The notes under the pieces are model-generated. The model worked only from the letters and a program-made list of their open reading frames with translations, was not told the DNA's origin and made no database searches. The position numbers were made by a program, and so were the translations under genes. A stretch of DNA of 44,457 nt. Origin: Desertibaculum subflavum (lineage in GTDB: Bacteria > Pseudomonadota > Alphaproteobacteria > Ferrovibrionales > Ferrovibrionaceae). Of this stretch, positions 1 through 8,370 are shown in pieces (within the stretch, counting starts at the first letter, position 1; each line of letters opens with the position of its first letter). The stretch spans positions 1 through 44,457 of the forward strand of contig QOZS01000047.1 in NCBI GenBank assembly GCA_003576705.1, read 5' to 3'.

Positions 1-10
1 GGAACGCTCC

Positions 11-1426
11 TCAATGGCCGCCGCCGGCGCGCGCGGCAAGACGCGGGCTCGCCGGGGCGCCGATGGTGGCGGTGTCGGTGATCAGGGCGAAGCGGAGATC
101 GGTCTCGGCGAGCCAGAATTCGCGTTGCGCTTCGATCGCCGAGATCACGGCGGCGATCTGGTCGCGGCTGTCCGACAGCAGCTCGAAGACGCTGACCAGC
201 ATGCCGTTGTAGCGCAGCAGCATCTCCTCGCTGATACGCTGGCGCACCGGCACGATCTCCTGGCGCCAGTGGCGGGCGAGGTCCAAGGCGGTGCGATAGC
301 CGGCATAGGTCTCGCGCACCTCCGTGCGGGCGCCGATGGCGATCTCCGCCAGGCGATCGACGCCTTGCTGGTAGACCGCCTCGGCCTTGGCGACGCGCGC
401 CGAGCCGAAATCGAAGATCGGCACTTCGATGTGGATCTCGTAGCCGGTCTCGCGCGGGCTCCCCTCCTCCTTGTTGCGGAGATAGCTCGCCTCCAGGACG
501 TTGACGAAGCGGGTGATGTGGGTGAGGCCGAGCGAATCCGCGAGGCCCGCCACCTCCTTCTGCGCCCGGCGGATGTCGAGGCGCTCGGCGATCGCCTTCT
601 GCTCCAACTCGCCGCCCGGCATCGGCTGCTCCGGCAGGTCCGGCAGGCGCGGCGGCAACTTGAAGCCGAGATCCTCGCCCCACAGGCCGAGCAGGCGGGC
701 GAGGCGCAGCTTCTCACCATCCGCCATCAGCCGCGCCCGCGCGAGCGCGGCCGTCGTCTCGGCGTAGAAGACCTGCTCGCGCGCCTGGTCGAGGGCGGAG
801 AAATTGCCGGCCCGCGCCATGCGGCGCGCGAGCTCGGCCTGGGCCTCGGCCGCTTCCTTCGCCTGCGCCACGTAATCGGCGACCTGAGATGCGGCAACAG
901 CGCGGAACCAGGCGCGCCGCGTATCCGCAGCCTTGCGCAGCACATCGCCGGCCGCGCGCCAAGTGGCCTGCTCGAAGCGCCGCTCCTCGATCTTGGCGGC
1001 GATCGGCCAGGTGAACAGCCCGAGCACGTCGCCGGTGATGCTGCGCTCGATCTCGCGCACGCCGCCGGTCGTGGTGCGCGCGAAGCTGAAGCCCGGATTG
1101 GGCGGCCGGCTCGCCGCCGCGAGATCGGCGGCTGCGATGCCGATCTCGGCGAGATCGGCCTGCAGGCCGCGGTTGTTGAGGAAGGCGAGCTCGACCGCCG
1201 CGTCGACATCGACCGGCTGCGCCAGCAGTGCGCGCACCCGCGCCTGCGCCATCTCGCGCGCCGCATCGTCGCGCTGCCAGTCGACCTTGCGGCCGACCTT
1301 CGCCTCGGTGACCGCGGAGACATCGGCGAGTCCGCGCTCGGTGATCTCGCCGGCGCAGGCGGAGAGCAGCAGCAAGGCGAGGAGCGCGGCGGCGGCTTTG
1401 GGTCCGGATCGCATCGGCGGCCTCAA
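11..1426 (-). CDS. TolC-family outer-membrane efflux lipoprotein (CusC/CopB-type neighbourhood)
   Basis: The 471-residue product starts with a lipoprotein signal peptide: a Leu-rich core, then LLSACAG with the lipidated Cys near residue 24. The remainder is long Ala/Arg/Glu-rich helical hairpins in two repeats, with the PIFDFGSARVAKAEA stretch near residue 340 typical of the second TolC repeat. TolC-family proteins form the outer-membrane duct of tripartite pumps; in copper clusters they accompany multicopper oxidases or RND exporters. The start overlaps the stop of the upstream 100-aa gene by 4 bases, so the two are translationally coupled. A GAGGAG ribosome-binding sequence straddles the stop codon at the window's left edge, which indicates another operon gene just outside. 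Family is confident; copper as substrate is inferred from the neighbours. Confidence 0.9.
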   Translation of the reverse strand: MRPPMRSGPKAAAALLALLLLSACAGEITERGLADVSAVTEAKVGRKVDWQRDDAAREMAQARVRALLAQPVDVDAAVELAFLNNRGLQADLAEIGIAAADLAAASRPPNPGFSFARTTTGGVREIERSITGDVLGLFTWPIAAKIEERRFEQATWRAAGDVLRKAADTRRAWFRAVAASQVADYVAQAKEAAEAQAELARRMARAGNFSALDQAREQVFYAETTAALARARLMADGEKLRLARLLGLWGEDLGFKLPPRLPDLPEQPMPGGELEQKAIAERLDIRRAQKEVAGLADSLGLTHITRFVNVLEASYLRNKEEGSPRETGYEIHIEVPIFDFGSARVAKAEAVYQQGVDRLAEIAIGARTEVRETYAGYRTALDLARHWRQEIVPVRQRISEEMLLRYNGMLVSVFELLSDSRDQIAAVISAIEAQREFWLAETDLRFALITDTATIGAPASPRLAARAGGGH

Positions 1427-1725
1427 TGCTTGTGGCCGGCATGGCCGCCGGCCGGGGCGGTCTCGACCGCGCGATCAGGCGGCGGCGTGGCCGGCGCCGT
1501 GTCGACCGCGCGATCGGGTGACGGCGCGCCGACGGCGCGGTTGGAAGCGCGCCAGGGTGCCGGCTTCTGCGGCTCGTAGCGCCGGTAGCCCTCGAAACTG
1601 GAGCGGTGGTCGAGCGGCATCGTCGGTGCTGCCGCATGGGCGGGGTCGGCGATGGGCGTGGCATGCGCGATCGGACGCATGGCAAGCACTGCCGCAAAAG
1701 CGGCTACGGCATAGTTGGGCGGCAC
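1423..1725 (-). CDS. small exported protein with His-rich tail
   Basis: The 100-residue product has an N-terminal hydrophobic segment ending near HATPIA that looks like a signal peptide. A Pro/Ala-rich low-complexity middle carries repeated DRAV-TAPA units, and the C-terminus is GGHAGHKH. The His-containing tail suggests metal binding in the periplasm, but this is inference. It lies directly upstream of the TolC-family gene and overlaps it by 4 bases (ATGA). Small proteins of this design are common at the head of copper-resistance operons in alphaproteobacteria. I do not recognise a named domain. Confidence 0.7.
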   Translation of the reverse strand: MPPNYAVAAFAAVLAMRPIAHATPIADPAHAAAPTMPLDHRSSFEGYRRYEPQKPAPWRASNRAVGAPSPDRAVDTAPATPPPDRAVETAPAGGHAGHKH

Positions 1726-1798
1726 AGTGACTCTCCGGACAAAGTTGAAGCAACGCGCCGACGCGCGAGGCGCCAGCGTTCAGATGCGTGTTTACAAC

Positions 1799-2155
1799 TC
1801 AGCTACGGGGAGGCTTGAGCGGCAGGCTGGGCGAATGTAGCAGAAGCGCCACATTCTCATAGGAGTCGTGCCTAGTGGCGGTGAAATCGAGATCAACTAG
1901 GTCAAGCGCGGTAGGGGCAAGGTTCCAGCCGCTGCAGCTGATCAGTGCGCAATGGCAATTCTTCTTAACGTCGTGATCGTGATTGTCGTCTGCATCGTGC
2001 GATGCGGACAAGTCAACCGTATCGTGAAGCACCCCGGCCGATGCCGGGTCCGCCCCGATCCGCAGATCAGGGGTCGCAAGTGCCGATCCGCCTATGGCCA
2101 CGCTGACGGTCACCATCAGCGCGAGAACGCGGCGGAGAAAGGAAAGCCACAACAT
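1799..2155 (-). CDS. small exported Cys/His protein, DUF2946-like
   Basis: This 118-aa protein has a signal peptide (FLRRVLALMVTVSVAIGG), a His/Asp cluster (HDADDNHDHD), a Cys-rich CHCALISC motif near residue 68, and a C-terminus ending LKPPRS. The layout of signal peptide, metal-ligand cluster, Cys pair and PPR-like tail matches the small DUF2946-like proteins found beside copper genes. Two further proteins of the same layout occur at 3281 and 3860. It lies 73 bases upstream of the His-tail gene and is probably the first gene of the leftward copper operon. Function is inferred to be periplasmic copper handling; no Shine-Dalgarno site is obvious. Confidence 0.65.
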   Translation of the reverse strand: MLWLSFLRRVLALMVTVSVAIGGSALATPDLRIGADPASAGVLHDTVDLSASHDADDNHDHDVKKNCHCALISCSGWNLAPTALDLVDLDFTATRHDSYENVALLLHSPSLPLKPPRS

Positions 2156-2244
2156 CGATGCCGGAATATGATGCAGTTTCCACGCGGCGACAAGCAGGTC
2201 GCGAAAGTTTTATCTCCCAGTGGACGGAGGCAGGATTGACTGGT

Positions 2245-2436
2245 CGCCACCTCGACGCGCGCATGGCCGGCGACAATGCCGTTCTCGTCGTCGATCAGCA
2301 CCGGGCTGTTGAAGCCGAGCTTCTCGATGCTGCGGACGACCTGGCGAATCTGCTTCTGGCTGTAGGTCCGCGGGTTGTTCGGGCGGGGCTTCAGACCAGC
2401 GGGCGACAGGTACTCGATATTGAGATCATTTAGCAT
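2245..2436 (-). pseudogene. ParB/Spo0J N-terminal-domain remnant (chromosome-partition or methyltransferase type)
   Basis: The frame opens at an ATG with GGGAG seven bases upstream and encodes about 64 residues of a ParB-like nuclease domain: YLSPAGLKPRPNNPRTYS, then QIRQVVRSIEKLGFNSPVLID, then GIVAGHARVEVA. Recognisable homology stops at about 2245, where the frame runs into sequence belonging to the neighbouring 1799-2155 gene. Full-length proteins of this type are several hundred residues and often carry a DNA methyltransferase domain after the ParB part. This is therefore a truncated 5' fragment, with ribosome-binding site intact, left by a rearrangement. Confidence 0.7.
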
Positions 2437-2489
2437 GGTTAACTCCCTTGTTGGAGGGAGCACCACGTTGATGAGCGCTCAGACGAGCT

Positions 2490-3179
2490 TCATTCAGCGG
2501 AATTCGACCGCCCGCAAATAATAGGCGAACAAGGGAGGACGGGGCCTTGCGGGCGGTGAGAGGCTGTGCTCACCACCACAGCCAAAGAGGCTTCGGCAAT
2601 GATCGTGCTGGGATGGATCTTTCTGGATGGATGGCGGCGGCTGTTGACCAGGGTGGCCGCACAGCCATCGGCCCACATGGAAGGCTGAATCGTTCCATGG
2701 TGGCGATGCGCGAGATCGCCGAGCGTGATCCGTTCACGATCAAGAAGCCGTCCAAGCTCGATTTCGAGGGCGTCACCGCCATCGTTGAACAGATCATCTC
2801 GCAGTTCACTTTTCGGATCGAAAAGCGACGCCTTTCGGAAGAGCTCTACCACGACGACCAAGGCCCCGGGCCGCGTCGAGATCCCGCTCTCCGCCGCCAC
2901 GCAGTGGCCTGCGGTCACGATGATCCTTGGATGCAGAACGACCGCCGCGGTGCACACCATGCTCCCGCTAAGGCGCCCCAAGGCAGAATAGAGCGGCTCG
3001 GCGGCATCGGCGGCGCGCCGTCGATCATCATGACCGACAAGCTCGGCCGCGCGGTGAACCTGGTCGCCTGACTGCACATCGGTATCCGCCGGAGGCTCCG
3101 CCGCCGCAGGCGGAACGAGAGCAGCGGTCAAGGCAGCCCATCCGCCAGCCACCACGATAAGGTCCCGTATTGATTGCAT
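2490..3179 (-). pseudogene. degenerate trypsin-like serine protease
   Basis: The open frame encodes 229 residues with a signal peptide (residues 1-28, ending AAAEP), then GSMVCTAAVVLHPRIIVTAGHC, the S1-family block with the catalytic His. A plausible Asp block follows (GGDALEIELGRLLD). The expected Ser block, which should resemble CAATFGTSG, is reduced to GCAATLVNSRR and then runs into sequence unlike the family, so the nucleophile Ser is missing. The reading frame is open but the enzyme is probably dead. Alternatively it is a divergent family member or contains a sequencing frameshift in its last third. Confidence 0.5.
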
Positions 3180-3280
3180 GTCGTCCTCCCACCCCGTTTC
3201 CGGGGACGCGCCGCGGGCACCAGCTCACACCTGAGCTACAGCGCTCGTTCGGCTCGCTCGCGTCAGACAGGTCGGCGGGA

Positions 3281-3649
3281 CTAGGGAGGGTAGAAGGCAG
3301 GCTGCCTTTCGGCGCTCTTGGGCGTGACAGGCACGTCCGCCGTGACCGTGGTGACGACGAACGCCGCCAGGAGAGGCGGCGACGGAAGCACTGCCGATGG
3401 TGCCGAGCACTTCGCAACGCACGCAGCCCCAGAGAGCGCGCAAGAGCCCGATGCGAGAACCTGGCAGGCCGCGGCGCCGCGCTTCGTGGTCACCGAGAGC
3501 ACCATCTGGACCATCGTCGGCCGCGCCTGCGCACCGCCATGGTCGAGGATCCGTGAGCTCGCGATGGTCCCTGGCCTGAGCACCAATGCCCCAGCGAAGA
3601 GCAGAAGACAAAGGCGATCGCCGATATGTGCGATCATGGGCAACAGCAT
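3281..3649 (-). CDS. small exported Cys-containing protein, DUF2946-like
   Basis: I place the start at the ATG at 3649, giving 122 residues with a short hydrophobic leader (IGDRLCLLLFAGALVL). An upstream in-frame ATG at 3763 would add a poorly hydrophobic Pro/Arg-rich tail. The middle carries closely spaced cysteines (ACQVLASGSCALSGAACVAKC) followed by SAPSAVLPS. This resembles CFALCTGAVAVLPS in the divergent gene at 3860, so the two are probably paralogues. It ends RQPAFYPP. Role: putative periplasmic metal-binding protein of the copper island; inference only. Confidence 0.45.
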   Translation of the reverse strand: MLLPMIAHIGDRLCLLLFAGALVLRPGTIASSRILDHGGAQARPTMVQMVLSVTTKRGAAACQVLASGSCALSGAACVAKCSAPSAVLPSPPLLAAFVVTTVTADVPVTPKSAERQPAFYPP

Positions 3650-3859
3650 AGCAGTAGAAAGCAAGCCGCACCCATCTGCCCGGCTTCGCTCGTTCCCGGC
3701 GGTGCTTGGGACGCGGCGAGCCGGGGCCGCGGGTGCGCCGCTCGCTCGAACCGCAGGATCCACCGCCGAACGGGCGACAGGCCGGGTCGGCCATTGGTCG
3801 CGCCAATATGATCCTGCCGTGATTGCCGGAATGACACGGACGCACTATGGTTTGACGCG

Positions 3860-4216
3860 ATGCAATTTCGGATCCTCCGGCGTTGGCTTGCCATATGCCT
3901 CGTCGCGGCCTTGACCTTGGGAGAGGCGGCGCAGGGGTTCGCTGCGTCCAGCATGGATCCGAATATGCCGCTCGCCGTCACATCAGACGCAGGGGCTCCA
4001 ATGGTCCTGGGCTGCGATGGATGTGGCGACGGCGATGATGCCATGCCGGCCGCCGGGTGTTTCGCCCTGTGCACCGGTGCGGTCGCCGTCCTGCCGAGTG
4101 TAACCACCCCGAAAGCGACGGCCGCCAAGCAGCTGCCGATCGCCGGCGTTCGCCTCGGCAGCGGGCGCGACAGCAGCCCCGATCCCTACCCTCCCAGACG
4201 CATCATCCTGAGCTAG
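3860..4216 (+). CDS. small exported Cys-containing protein, DUF2946-like
   Basis: The product is 118 aa with a clear signal peptide (residues 1-28, WLAICLVAALTLGEAAQGFA). A CDGCGDGDD motif near residue 52 and CFALC near residue 71 follow, and the C-terminus is YPPRRIILS. The paired cysteines in an otherwise Cys-poor periplasmic protein suggest a metal or redox role. It lies about 140 bases upstream of the multicopper oxidase and is probably the first gene of the rightward copper run. It shares layout with the genes at 1799 and 3281. No enzymatic domain is recognised. Confidence 0.65.
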   Translation: MQFRILRRWLAICLVAALTLGEAAQGFAASSMDPNMPLAVTSDAGAPMVLGCDGCGDGDDAMPAAGCFALCTGAVAVLPSVTTPKATAAKQLPIAGVRLGSGRDSSPDPYPPRRIILS

Positions 4217-4357
4217 GACGCGCCCGCGCACACTGAATGCGTGAGGCCGCGTCGTCGCGCGGGCGGACGCATGCGTGGTCCGCCCATGCGCCTCCGCCGG
4301 TTCGCAATGCCTTTGTGCAGTGCGGCGCCCGGGCGCCCGCTTCGGATGGTGAAGTCG

Positions 4358-5782
4358 ATGACCCGTTACCCTGCTCTTGCCCTACCGCGTCGACATTTTC
4401 TGTTGATGGGCGGTGTTGCCGTACTTGCGGGCGGCTTGTCGTCGATCGCTCAATCAGCCGGCCCCACCAAGGAGGTGCGGCTGGTTGCCGGGCCGGGGCG
4501 GGCGCGCGTCGTGCCGTCGCCTCACCCAGAGACCGCAATCTGGGCCTACAACGGAACCGCGCCCGGTCCCGAGATCAGAGTCCGCCAGGGCGAGAGGCTC
4601 AGGGTCGCGGTCGAGAACCGGCTGCAGGAGGAAACCACCATCCATTGGCATGGTGTGCGTGTGCCCAATGCCATGGACGGCGTGCCGCACCTGACCCAGA
4701 AGCCGATCGCACCGGGCGAAAGCTTCACTTACGAATTCACCGTGCCGGATGCCGGCACCTACTGGTACCACCCCCATCAGCGCAGTCTGGAGCAGGTCGA
4801 GCGCGGGCTTTGCGGCGCCCTGGTTGTCGAGGAGCCGGAACCACTTCAGGTCGACCGCGATGTCACCTGGGTGCTCGATGACTGGCGGCTGCTGAAGGAC
4901 GCCTCGATCAGCGGCGACTTCGGCAACAGGATGGACGCCGGCATGTCCGGCCGCATCGGCAACACGGTCACCGTGAATGGCCGCGTGCGGGAGACCTTCG
5001 GCGTGCGTGCCGGCGAGCGCATCCGCCTGCGGCTCGTCAACGCGGCGAACGCACGCATCTTCGGGCTCGAGTTCGAAGGCCACCGTGTGCAGATCGTTGC
5101 CCTCGATGGTCAGCCGGTCGAGCCGCATGCGCCGGAAGGCGGCCGGATCGTCCTCGGACCGGCGATGCGGGCCGATCTCGTCATCGACATGACCGGTGCG
5201 CCGGGCGCGCGCTTTCGCGTGATGGACACCTTCTACCAGGACCTCGAATACCGCTTGCTCGATCTCGCCTATGCCGACGCGCCGCTGCGCGAGCGCCCGC
5301 TCGAGGCCCCGCTCGCCTTGCCCGGCAACCCACTTCCCGAGCCCGATGTCGGTGCCGCGGCCCGCCATGAGGTCACCTTCGACGGCGGCATGATGAGCGG
5401 GATGATGGGCGGCATGATGCAGGGCATGGGCCGCGGCCATGTCTGGGCGGTGAACGGCGTCAGCGCCAGCGGCCATGTCATGGACCCGATGTTCGCCTTG
5501 CCGCAGGGCCAGTCCTGCATCCTCGCGCTGCACAACAACACGGCTTGGCACCACCCGATCCACCTGCACGGCCACTCGTGCCGGGTCATCAGCCGGAACG
5601 GCGAGCCGACCCGCCACCGCGAGTGGCAGGACACGGTTCTGATGGCCCCCCGCGAGCGGGCCGAGATCGCCTTCGTTGCCGACAATCCCGGCGACTGGAT
5701 GCTCCACTGCCACATCCTGGAGCACCAGGCCGCCGGAATGATGGGAGTGATCCGCGTCGAGCCACCGGGAACGCGCACATGA
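4358..5782 (+). CDS. multicopper oxidase (CueO/CopA-like), Tat-exported
   Basis: The 474-aa protein begins with a twin-arginine signal (LPRRHFLLMGG), so it folds with copper before export. All copper-ligand blocks are visible: HWHG at residues 96-99, YWYHPH about 40 residues later, HPIHLHGH, and HCHILEHQAAGMM. The T1 ligands are C451, H456 and M461 with the same +5/+10 spacing as CueO. A Met-rich insert (MMSGMMGGMMQGMG) precedes the C-terminal cupredoxin domain, as in cuprous-oxidase types that convert periplasmic Cu(I) to Cu(II). An ATG at 4346 is an alternative start; a longer start at 4241 would bury the Tat signal. The gene overlaps the cytochrome gene by ATGA. Confidence 0.95.
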   Translation: MTRYPALALPRRHFLLMGGVAVLAGGLSSIAQSAGPTKEVRLVAGPGRARVVPSPHPETAIWAYNGTAPGPEIRVRQGERLRVAVENRLQEETTIHWHGVRVPNAMDGVPHLTQKPIAPGESFTYEFTVPDAGTYWYHPHQRSLEQVERGLCGALVVEEPEPLQVDRDVTWVLDDWRLLKDASISGDFGNRMDAGMSGRIGNTVTVNGRVRETFGVRAGERIRLRLVNAANARIFGLEFEGHRVQIVALDGQPVEPHAPEGGRIVLGPAMRADLVIDMTGAPGARFRVMDTFYQDLEYRLLDLAYADAPLRERPLEAPLALPGNPLPEPDVGAAARHEVTFDGGMMSGMMGGMMQGMGRGHVWAVNGVSASGHVMDPMFALPQGQSCILALHNNTAWHHPIHLHGHSCRVISRNGEPTRHREWQDTVLMAPRERAEIAFVADNPGDWMLHCHILEHQAAGMMGVIRVEPPGTRT

Positions 5783-6486
5783 AGCGCGGTATGGCCCTCG
5801 CCGTCGGCACACTCCTCGGCGTTGCCGCGATGGCCGGACACGCTCGGGCGGACGGCGACGCGGCGCGCGGTGCGAAGCAATATCGTGCCTGCGTCGCCTG
5901 TCATTCGCTGGAGCCCGGCTCGCATCTCTCGGGGCCCAGCCTGGCGGGCCTTTGGGGCCGGAAGGCAGCCCAGGCCGACGGCTTCATCCGCTATTCGAAA
6001 GGCCTCCGCGCGGCGGAGCTCGTCTGGGACGAGAACACGCTCAACGCCTGGCTCGCCGATCCGGAGGCTCTGATCCCCGGCACCTTCATGGTGTTCCGCG
6101 GCATCAAGGACGATCAGGCCCGATCCGATCTCATCGCGTTCCTGGCCCTGGCCATGGCGCCTGGCGGCGGCGACGCGGTCGTCAGCCAAGGGCTGGTGCC
6201 TCGCGACTATGTCCGCGGCCAGAAGCCCGACCCGGTTCGGCTGGCGCCGACCGATACGGTGGTGACCCGGATCCGGCATTGCCGCGACAGCTACTTCATC
6301 GCGACCGCCGACGGCACAGAGACGCCGTATTGGGAAATGAACGTCCGCTTCAAGGTCGACACCCGCGACACCGGCCCTGAGCCCGGCCATCCTGTTGTTC
6401 TGAGAGCCGGCATGGCCGGCGACCGCGTGTCGATCGTGTTCGCCAACATCCAGGAACTGACGCAGTTCATCTCGGAGGCCTGCTGA
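5779..6486 (+). CDS. periplasmic class I cytochrome c with unusual C-terminal extension
   Basis: The 235-residue product has a signal peptide (residues 1-25). A cytochrome c domain follows, with CVACH at residues 38-42 and a candidate axial Met in GTFMVF. About 100 further residues come after the heme domain, including a Cys near TRIRHCRDSYF and a terminal Cys; I cannot assign this part. The start overlaps the oxidase stop, so the two are coupled. The cytochrome is a plausible electron acceptor or donor for the multicopper oxidase or for the thiol-redox proteins downstream. The heme domain is certain; the partner is inferred. Confidence 0.88.
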   Translation: MKRGMALAVGTLLGVAAMAGHARADGDAARGAKQYRACVACHSLEPGSHLSGPSLAGLWGRKAAQADGFIRYSKGLRAAELVWDENTLNAWLADPEALIPGTFMVFRGIKDDQARSDLIAFLALAMAPGGGDAVVSQGLVPRDYVRGQKPDPVRLAPTDTVVTRIRHCRDSYFIATADGTETPYWEMNVRFKVDTRDTGPEPGHPVVLRAGMAGDRVSIVFANIQELTQFISEAC

Positions 6487-6533
6487 TGCAAGGTCTGCTC
6501 TCTGCCACCCATGACGCGAGAAAGGATACCCAA

Positions 6534-6968
6534 ATGCTTCGTCTGATCTCTGCCCTTGGCCTGCTCCTGATGGCGATCGCCGGCGCCAATGCCGCGGAGC
6601 CCGCGAGGAAGGCGACGCTCTACAAAAGCCCGCAATGCAGCTGCTGCGAGGAATACGCGAAATACCTTCGCGGGAACGGCTTCGAGGTCAAAGTGGTGGC
6701 AACCCACGACCTTGCGCTGATCCGGCGCGACAACGGCGTGCCCACGGCGGTCGAGGGCTGTCACACCATGCTGCTCGGAGACCGTGTGATTGAAGGGCAT
6801 GTGCCGGTCTCGGCGATCAACCTTCTGCTTGAGAAGCATCCGCAGGTGCGCGGCATCTCGCTACCCGGCATGCCGCAGGGATCACCCGGCATGACGGGCC
6901 GGAAGACCGCACCCTTCACCATCTATTCCTTCGGTGATGGCTCCCACAAGGTGTTCGCCACCGACTGA
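6534..6968 (+). CDS. DUF411 family metal-binding protein
   Basis: I chose the ATG at 6534 because AGAAAGGA lies at the right distance upstream and a signal peptide (LISALGLLLMAIAGANA) follows immediately; a start at 6486 would add an unrelated leader. The mature part is a complete DUF411 domain: LYKSPQCSCCEEYAKYL, then HDLALIRRDNGVP, VEGCHTMLLGDRVIEGHVP and the terminal GDGSHKVF. DUF411 proteins are thioredoxin-like periplasmic proteins regularly found with copper-resistance genes and are thought to bind metal through the CSCC cysteines. Length (144 aa) is normal. Confidence 0.9.
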   Translation: MLRLISALGLLLMAIAGANAAEPARKATLYKSPQCSCCEEYAKYLRGNGFEVKVVATHDLALIRRDNGVPTAVEGCHTMLLGDRVIEGHVPVSAINLLLEKHPQVRGISLPGMPQGSPGMTGRKTAPFTIYSFGDGSHKVFATD

Positions 6969-6983
6969 GCAAGCGAGGCCGCC

Positions 6984-7145
6984 ATGCTGGAACGCGAACC
7001 GGCGTGCAATGTCGCGAGTTGGGCCGCCGCGATCCTCTGGTCCGGCGCCGCCGCCATGGTGATCATGCTGGCGCTGACCGGGATCATCTATCTCAGCAGC
7101 CGGATGCTGTCACGACGGCTGCCGCCGCAGGTGAGGTCCCAATGA
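6984..7145 (+). CDS. 53-aa single-pass membrane protein
   Basis: A short frame encodes 53 residues with one strongly hydrophobic helix (residues about 12-39, including AAILWSGAAAMVIMLALTG) followed by a basic tail (SRMLSRRLPP), predicting the C-terminus in the cytoplasm. It starts 15 bases after the DUF411 stop, with GAGG upstream. Its stop overlaps the next ATG (ATGA), placing it inside the operon. One Cys lies near the N-terminus. No family recognised; it may be a small partner of the following membrane-anchored thioredoxin-like protein. Confidence 0.65.
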   Translation: MLEREPACNVASWAAAILWSGAAAMVIMLALTGIIYLSSRMLSRRLPPQVRSQ

Positions 7146-7738
7146 GCACCGAGGGCACATTTGGGGCACCCGCCGCGCCCCGGCAGCGCTTCCGGCCGTT
7201 GCTGCTGATACCGGCGGCTCTGTTCGTCCTGCTCGGCCTGGTGCTGGCCTGGGGCCTGACGCGAGATCCGAGAGAGATCCCCTCGGCGCTCATCGGCAGA
7301 GCGGTTCCGGCCTTCGATCTGCCACCGGTCCAGGGGCGGACGCTTGGGTTGGCGAGCACCGACCTGGTCGGCGAGGTGTCGCTCGTCAACGTCTTCGCCT
7401 CGTGGTGCGTCGCCTGCCAGGCAGAGCATCCGCTGCTCATGGCGCTGACGGGCGAGCGTCGCGTGCCGATCCACGGATTGAATTACAAGGACGCGCCGGC
7501 CGATGCCGCGGCATGGCTCGACAAGCTCGGCGATCCTTATGTGCGGACCGGCGCCGACCGCAGCGGGCGCGTCGCCATCGACTGGGGCGTGTACGGGGTG
7601 CCGGAGACCTACGTGGTGAGCGCCGACGGGCACATCGCCTACAAGCACATCGGACCGCTAACGCGGCGCGATCTCGACGAGACGATCCTGCCGCTGGTCG
7701 AGCGTCTGCGGCGCGAGAGTCAGGGGACACGCCGATGA
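7142..7738 (+). CDS. membrane-anchored thioredoxin-like protein, CcmG/DsbE type
   Basis: The 198-residue product has an N-terminal membrane anchor (LLLIPAALFVLLGLVLAWGL). The periplasmic domain opens with GRAVPAFDLPPV, followed by the active site ASWCVACQAEHP and VYGVPETYVV with the cis-Pro region. This pattern is typical of CcmG/DsbE/CycY, which reduces apocytochrome or other periplasmic disulfides using electrons from CcdA/DsbD. No other ccm gene is visible here; with copper genes, an ScsB-supplied role in keeping periplasmic thiols reduced is equally plausible. Both ends overlap the neighbouring genes by ATGA. Confidence 0.88.
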   Translation: MSTEGTFGAPAAPRQRFRPLLLIPAALFVLLGLVLAWGLTRDPREIPSALIGRAVPAFDLPPVQGRTLGLASTDLVGEVSLVNVFASWCVACQAEHPLLMALTGERRVPIHGLNYKDAPADAAAWLDKLGDPYVRTGADRSGRVAIDWGVYGVPETYVVSADGHIAYKHIGPLTRRDLDETILPLVERLRRESQGTRR

Positions 7739-8370
7739 GAGCCCTCGCCTGCATCGCGTTCAGCGCAGTCCTGCTGCACATAGGACCGGCCTCAGCTGCC
7801 GATCCTCCGGGAAACTTTGCCATTCATGACGCGCCGAAAGCGGTCCCCGCGATCGAGTTCCAGGACGGCGACGGCCGGCAATGGCGCCTCGCCGACTTCC
7901 ACGGCAAGGTTGTTGTACTGAACATCTGGGCCACCTGGTGCGGCCCTTGCCGCCACGAGATGCCGACTCTCGACAGGCTGCAGGCCAAGCTCGGCGGACC
8001 GGGCTTTGAGGTCGTGGCCCTTTCGATCGATCGGGCGGGGCCCAAGGTCGTCGTCAAGTTCTACGCCGAGGTCGGCGTGAAACGCCTTGCGATGTACATC
8101 GACAGCAGCGGCAAGGCGGCGCGCGACCTCGGCAGCCTCGGCCTGCCGACGACGCTGCTGATCGATCGCGAAGGCCGCGAGATCGGGCGCCTCGTCGGCC
8201 CTGCCGAGTGGGACGCACCCGAGATGGTCGTATTCATTCGAGAGCGCATCGACGGCAAGACCGGCGCGCGCTCCTCTGGCGATCACGAACGGCTGGCCCG
8301 GATGCCTGGCCAGACGGAAGGTCCGCTCGTCTCGACGGACCAAGGCATAGACAAGGAGGAAGGAAGATGA
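7735..8370 (+). CDS. periplasmic TlpA-family thiol-disulfide protein (ScsD/TlpA-like)
   Basis: The product is 211 aa with a signal peptide (residues 1-21, ending PASAAD). A thioredoxin fold follows with active site WATWCGPC and the cis-Pro segment LGLPTTLLIDREG. TlpA-type proteins reduce copper-binding Cys pairs such as those of SCO and CoxB; SCO1 is encoded 1.5 kb downstream, which fits. The start overlaps the CcmG-like stop and the end overlaps the peroxiredoxin ATG. The last 30 or so residues form a charged, low-similarity tail. Confidence 0.88.
   Translation: MRALACIAFSAVLLHIGPASAADPPGNFAIHDAPKAVPAIEFQDGDGRQWRLADFHGKVVVLNIWATWCGPCRHEMPTLDRLQAKLGGPGFEVVALSIDRAGPKVVVKFYAEVGVKRLAMYIDSSGKAARDLGSLGLPTTLLIDREGREIGRLVGPAEWDAPEMVVFIRERIDGKTGARSSGDHERLARMPGQTEGPLVSTDQGIDKEEGR

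Noticed and set aside
14..1579. 521-aa open frame opposite the TolC-family gene
   Set aside because: Composition is Arg/Gly/Leu-rich without family features and mirrors the real minus-strand gene; GC-rich DNA keeps antisense frames open.
3318..3914. 198-aa plus-strand frame
   Set aside because: Overlaps the two better-supported small exported proteins and lacks signal peptide or family features.
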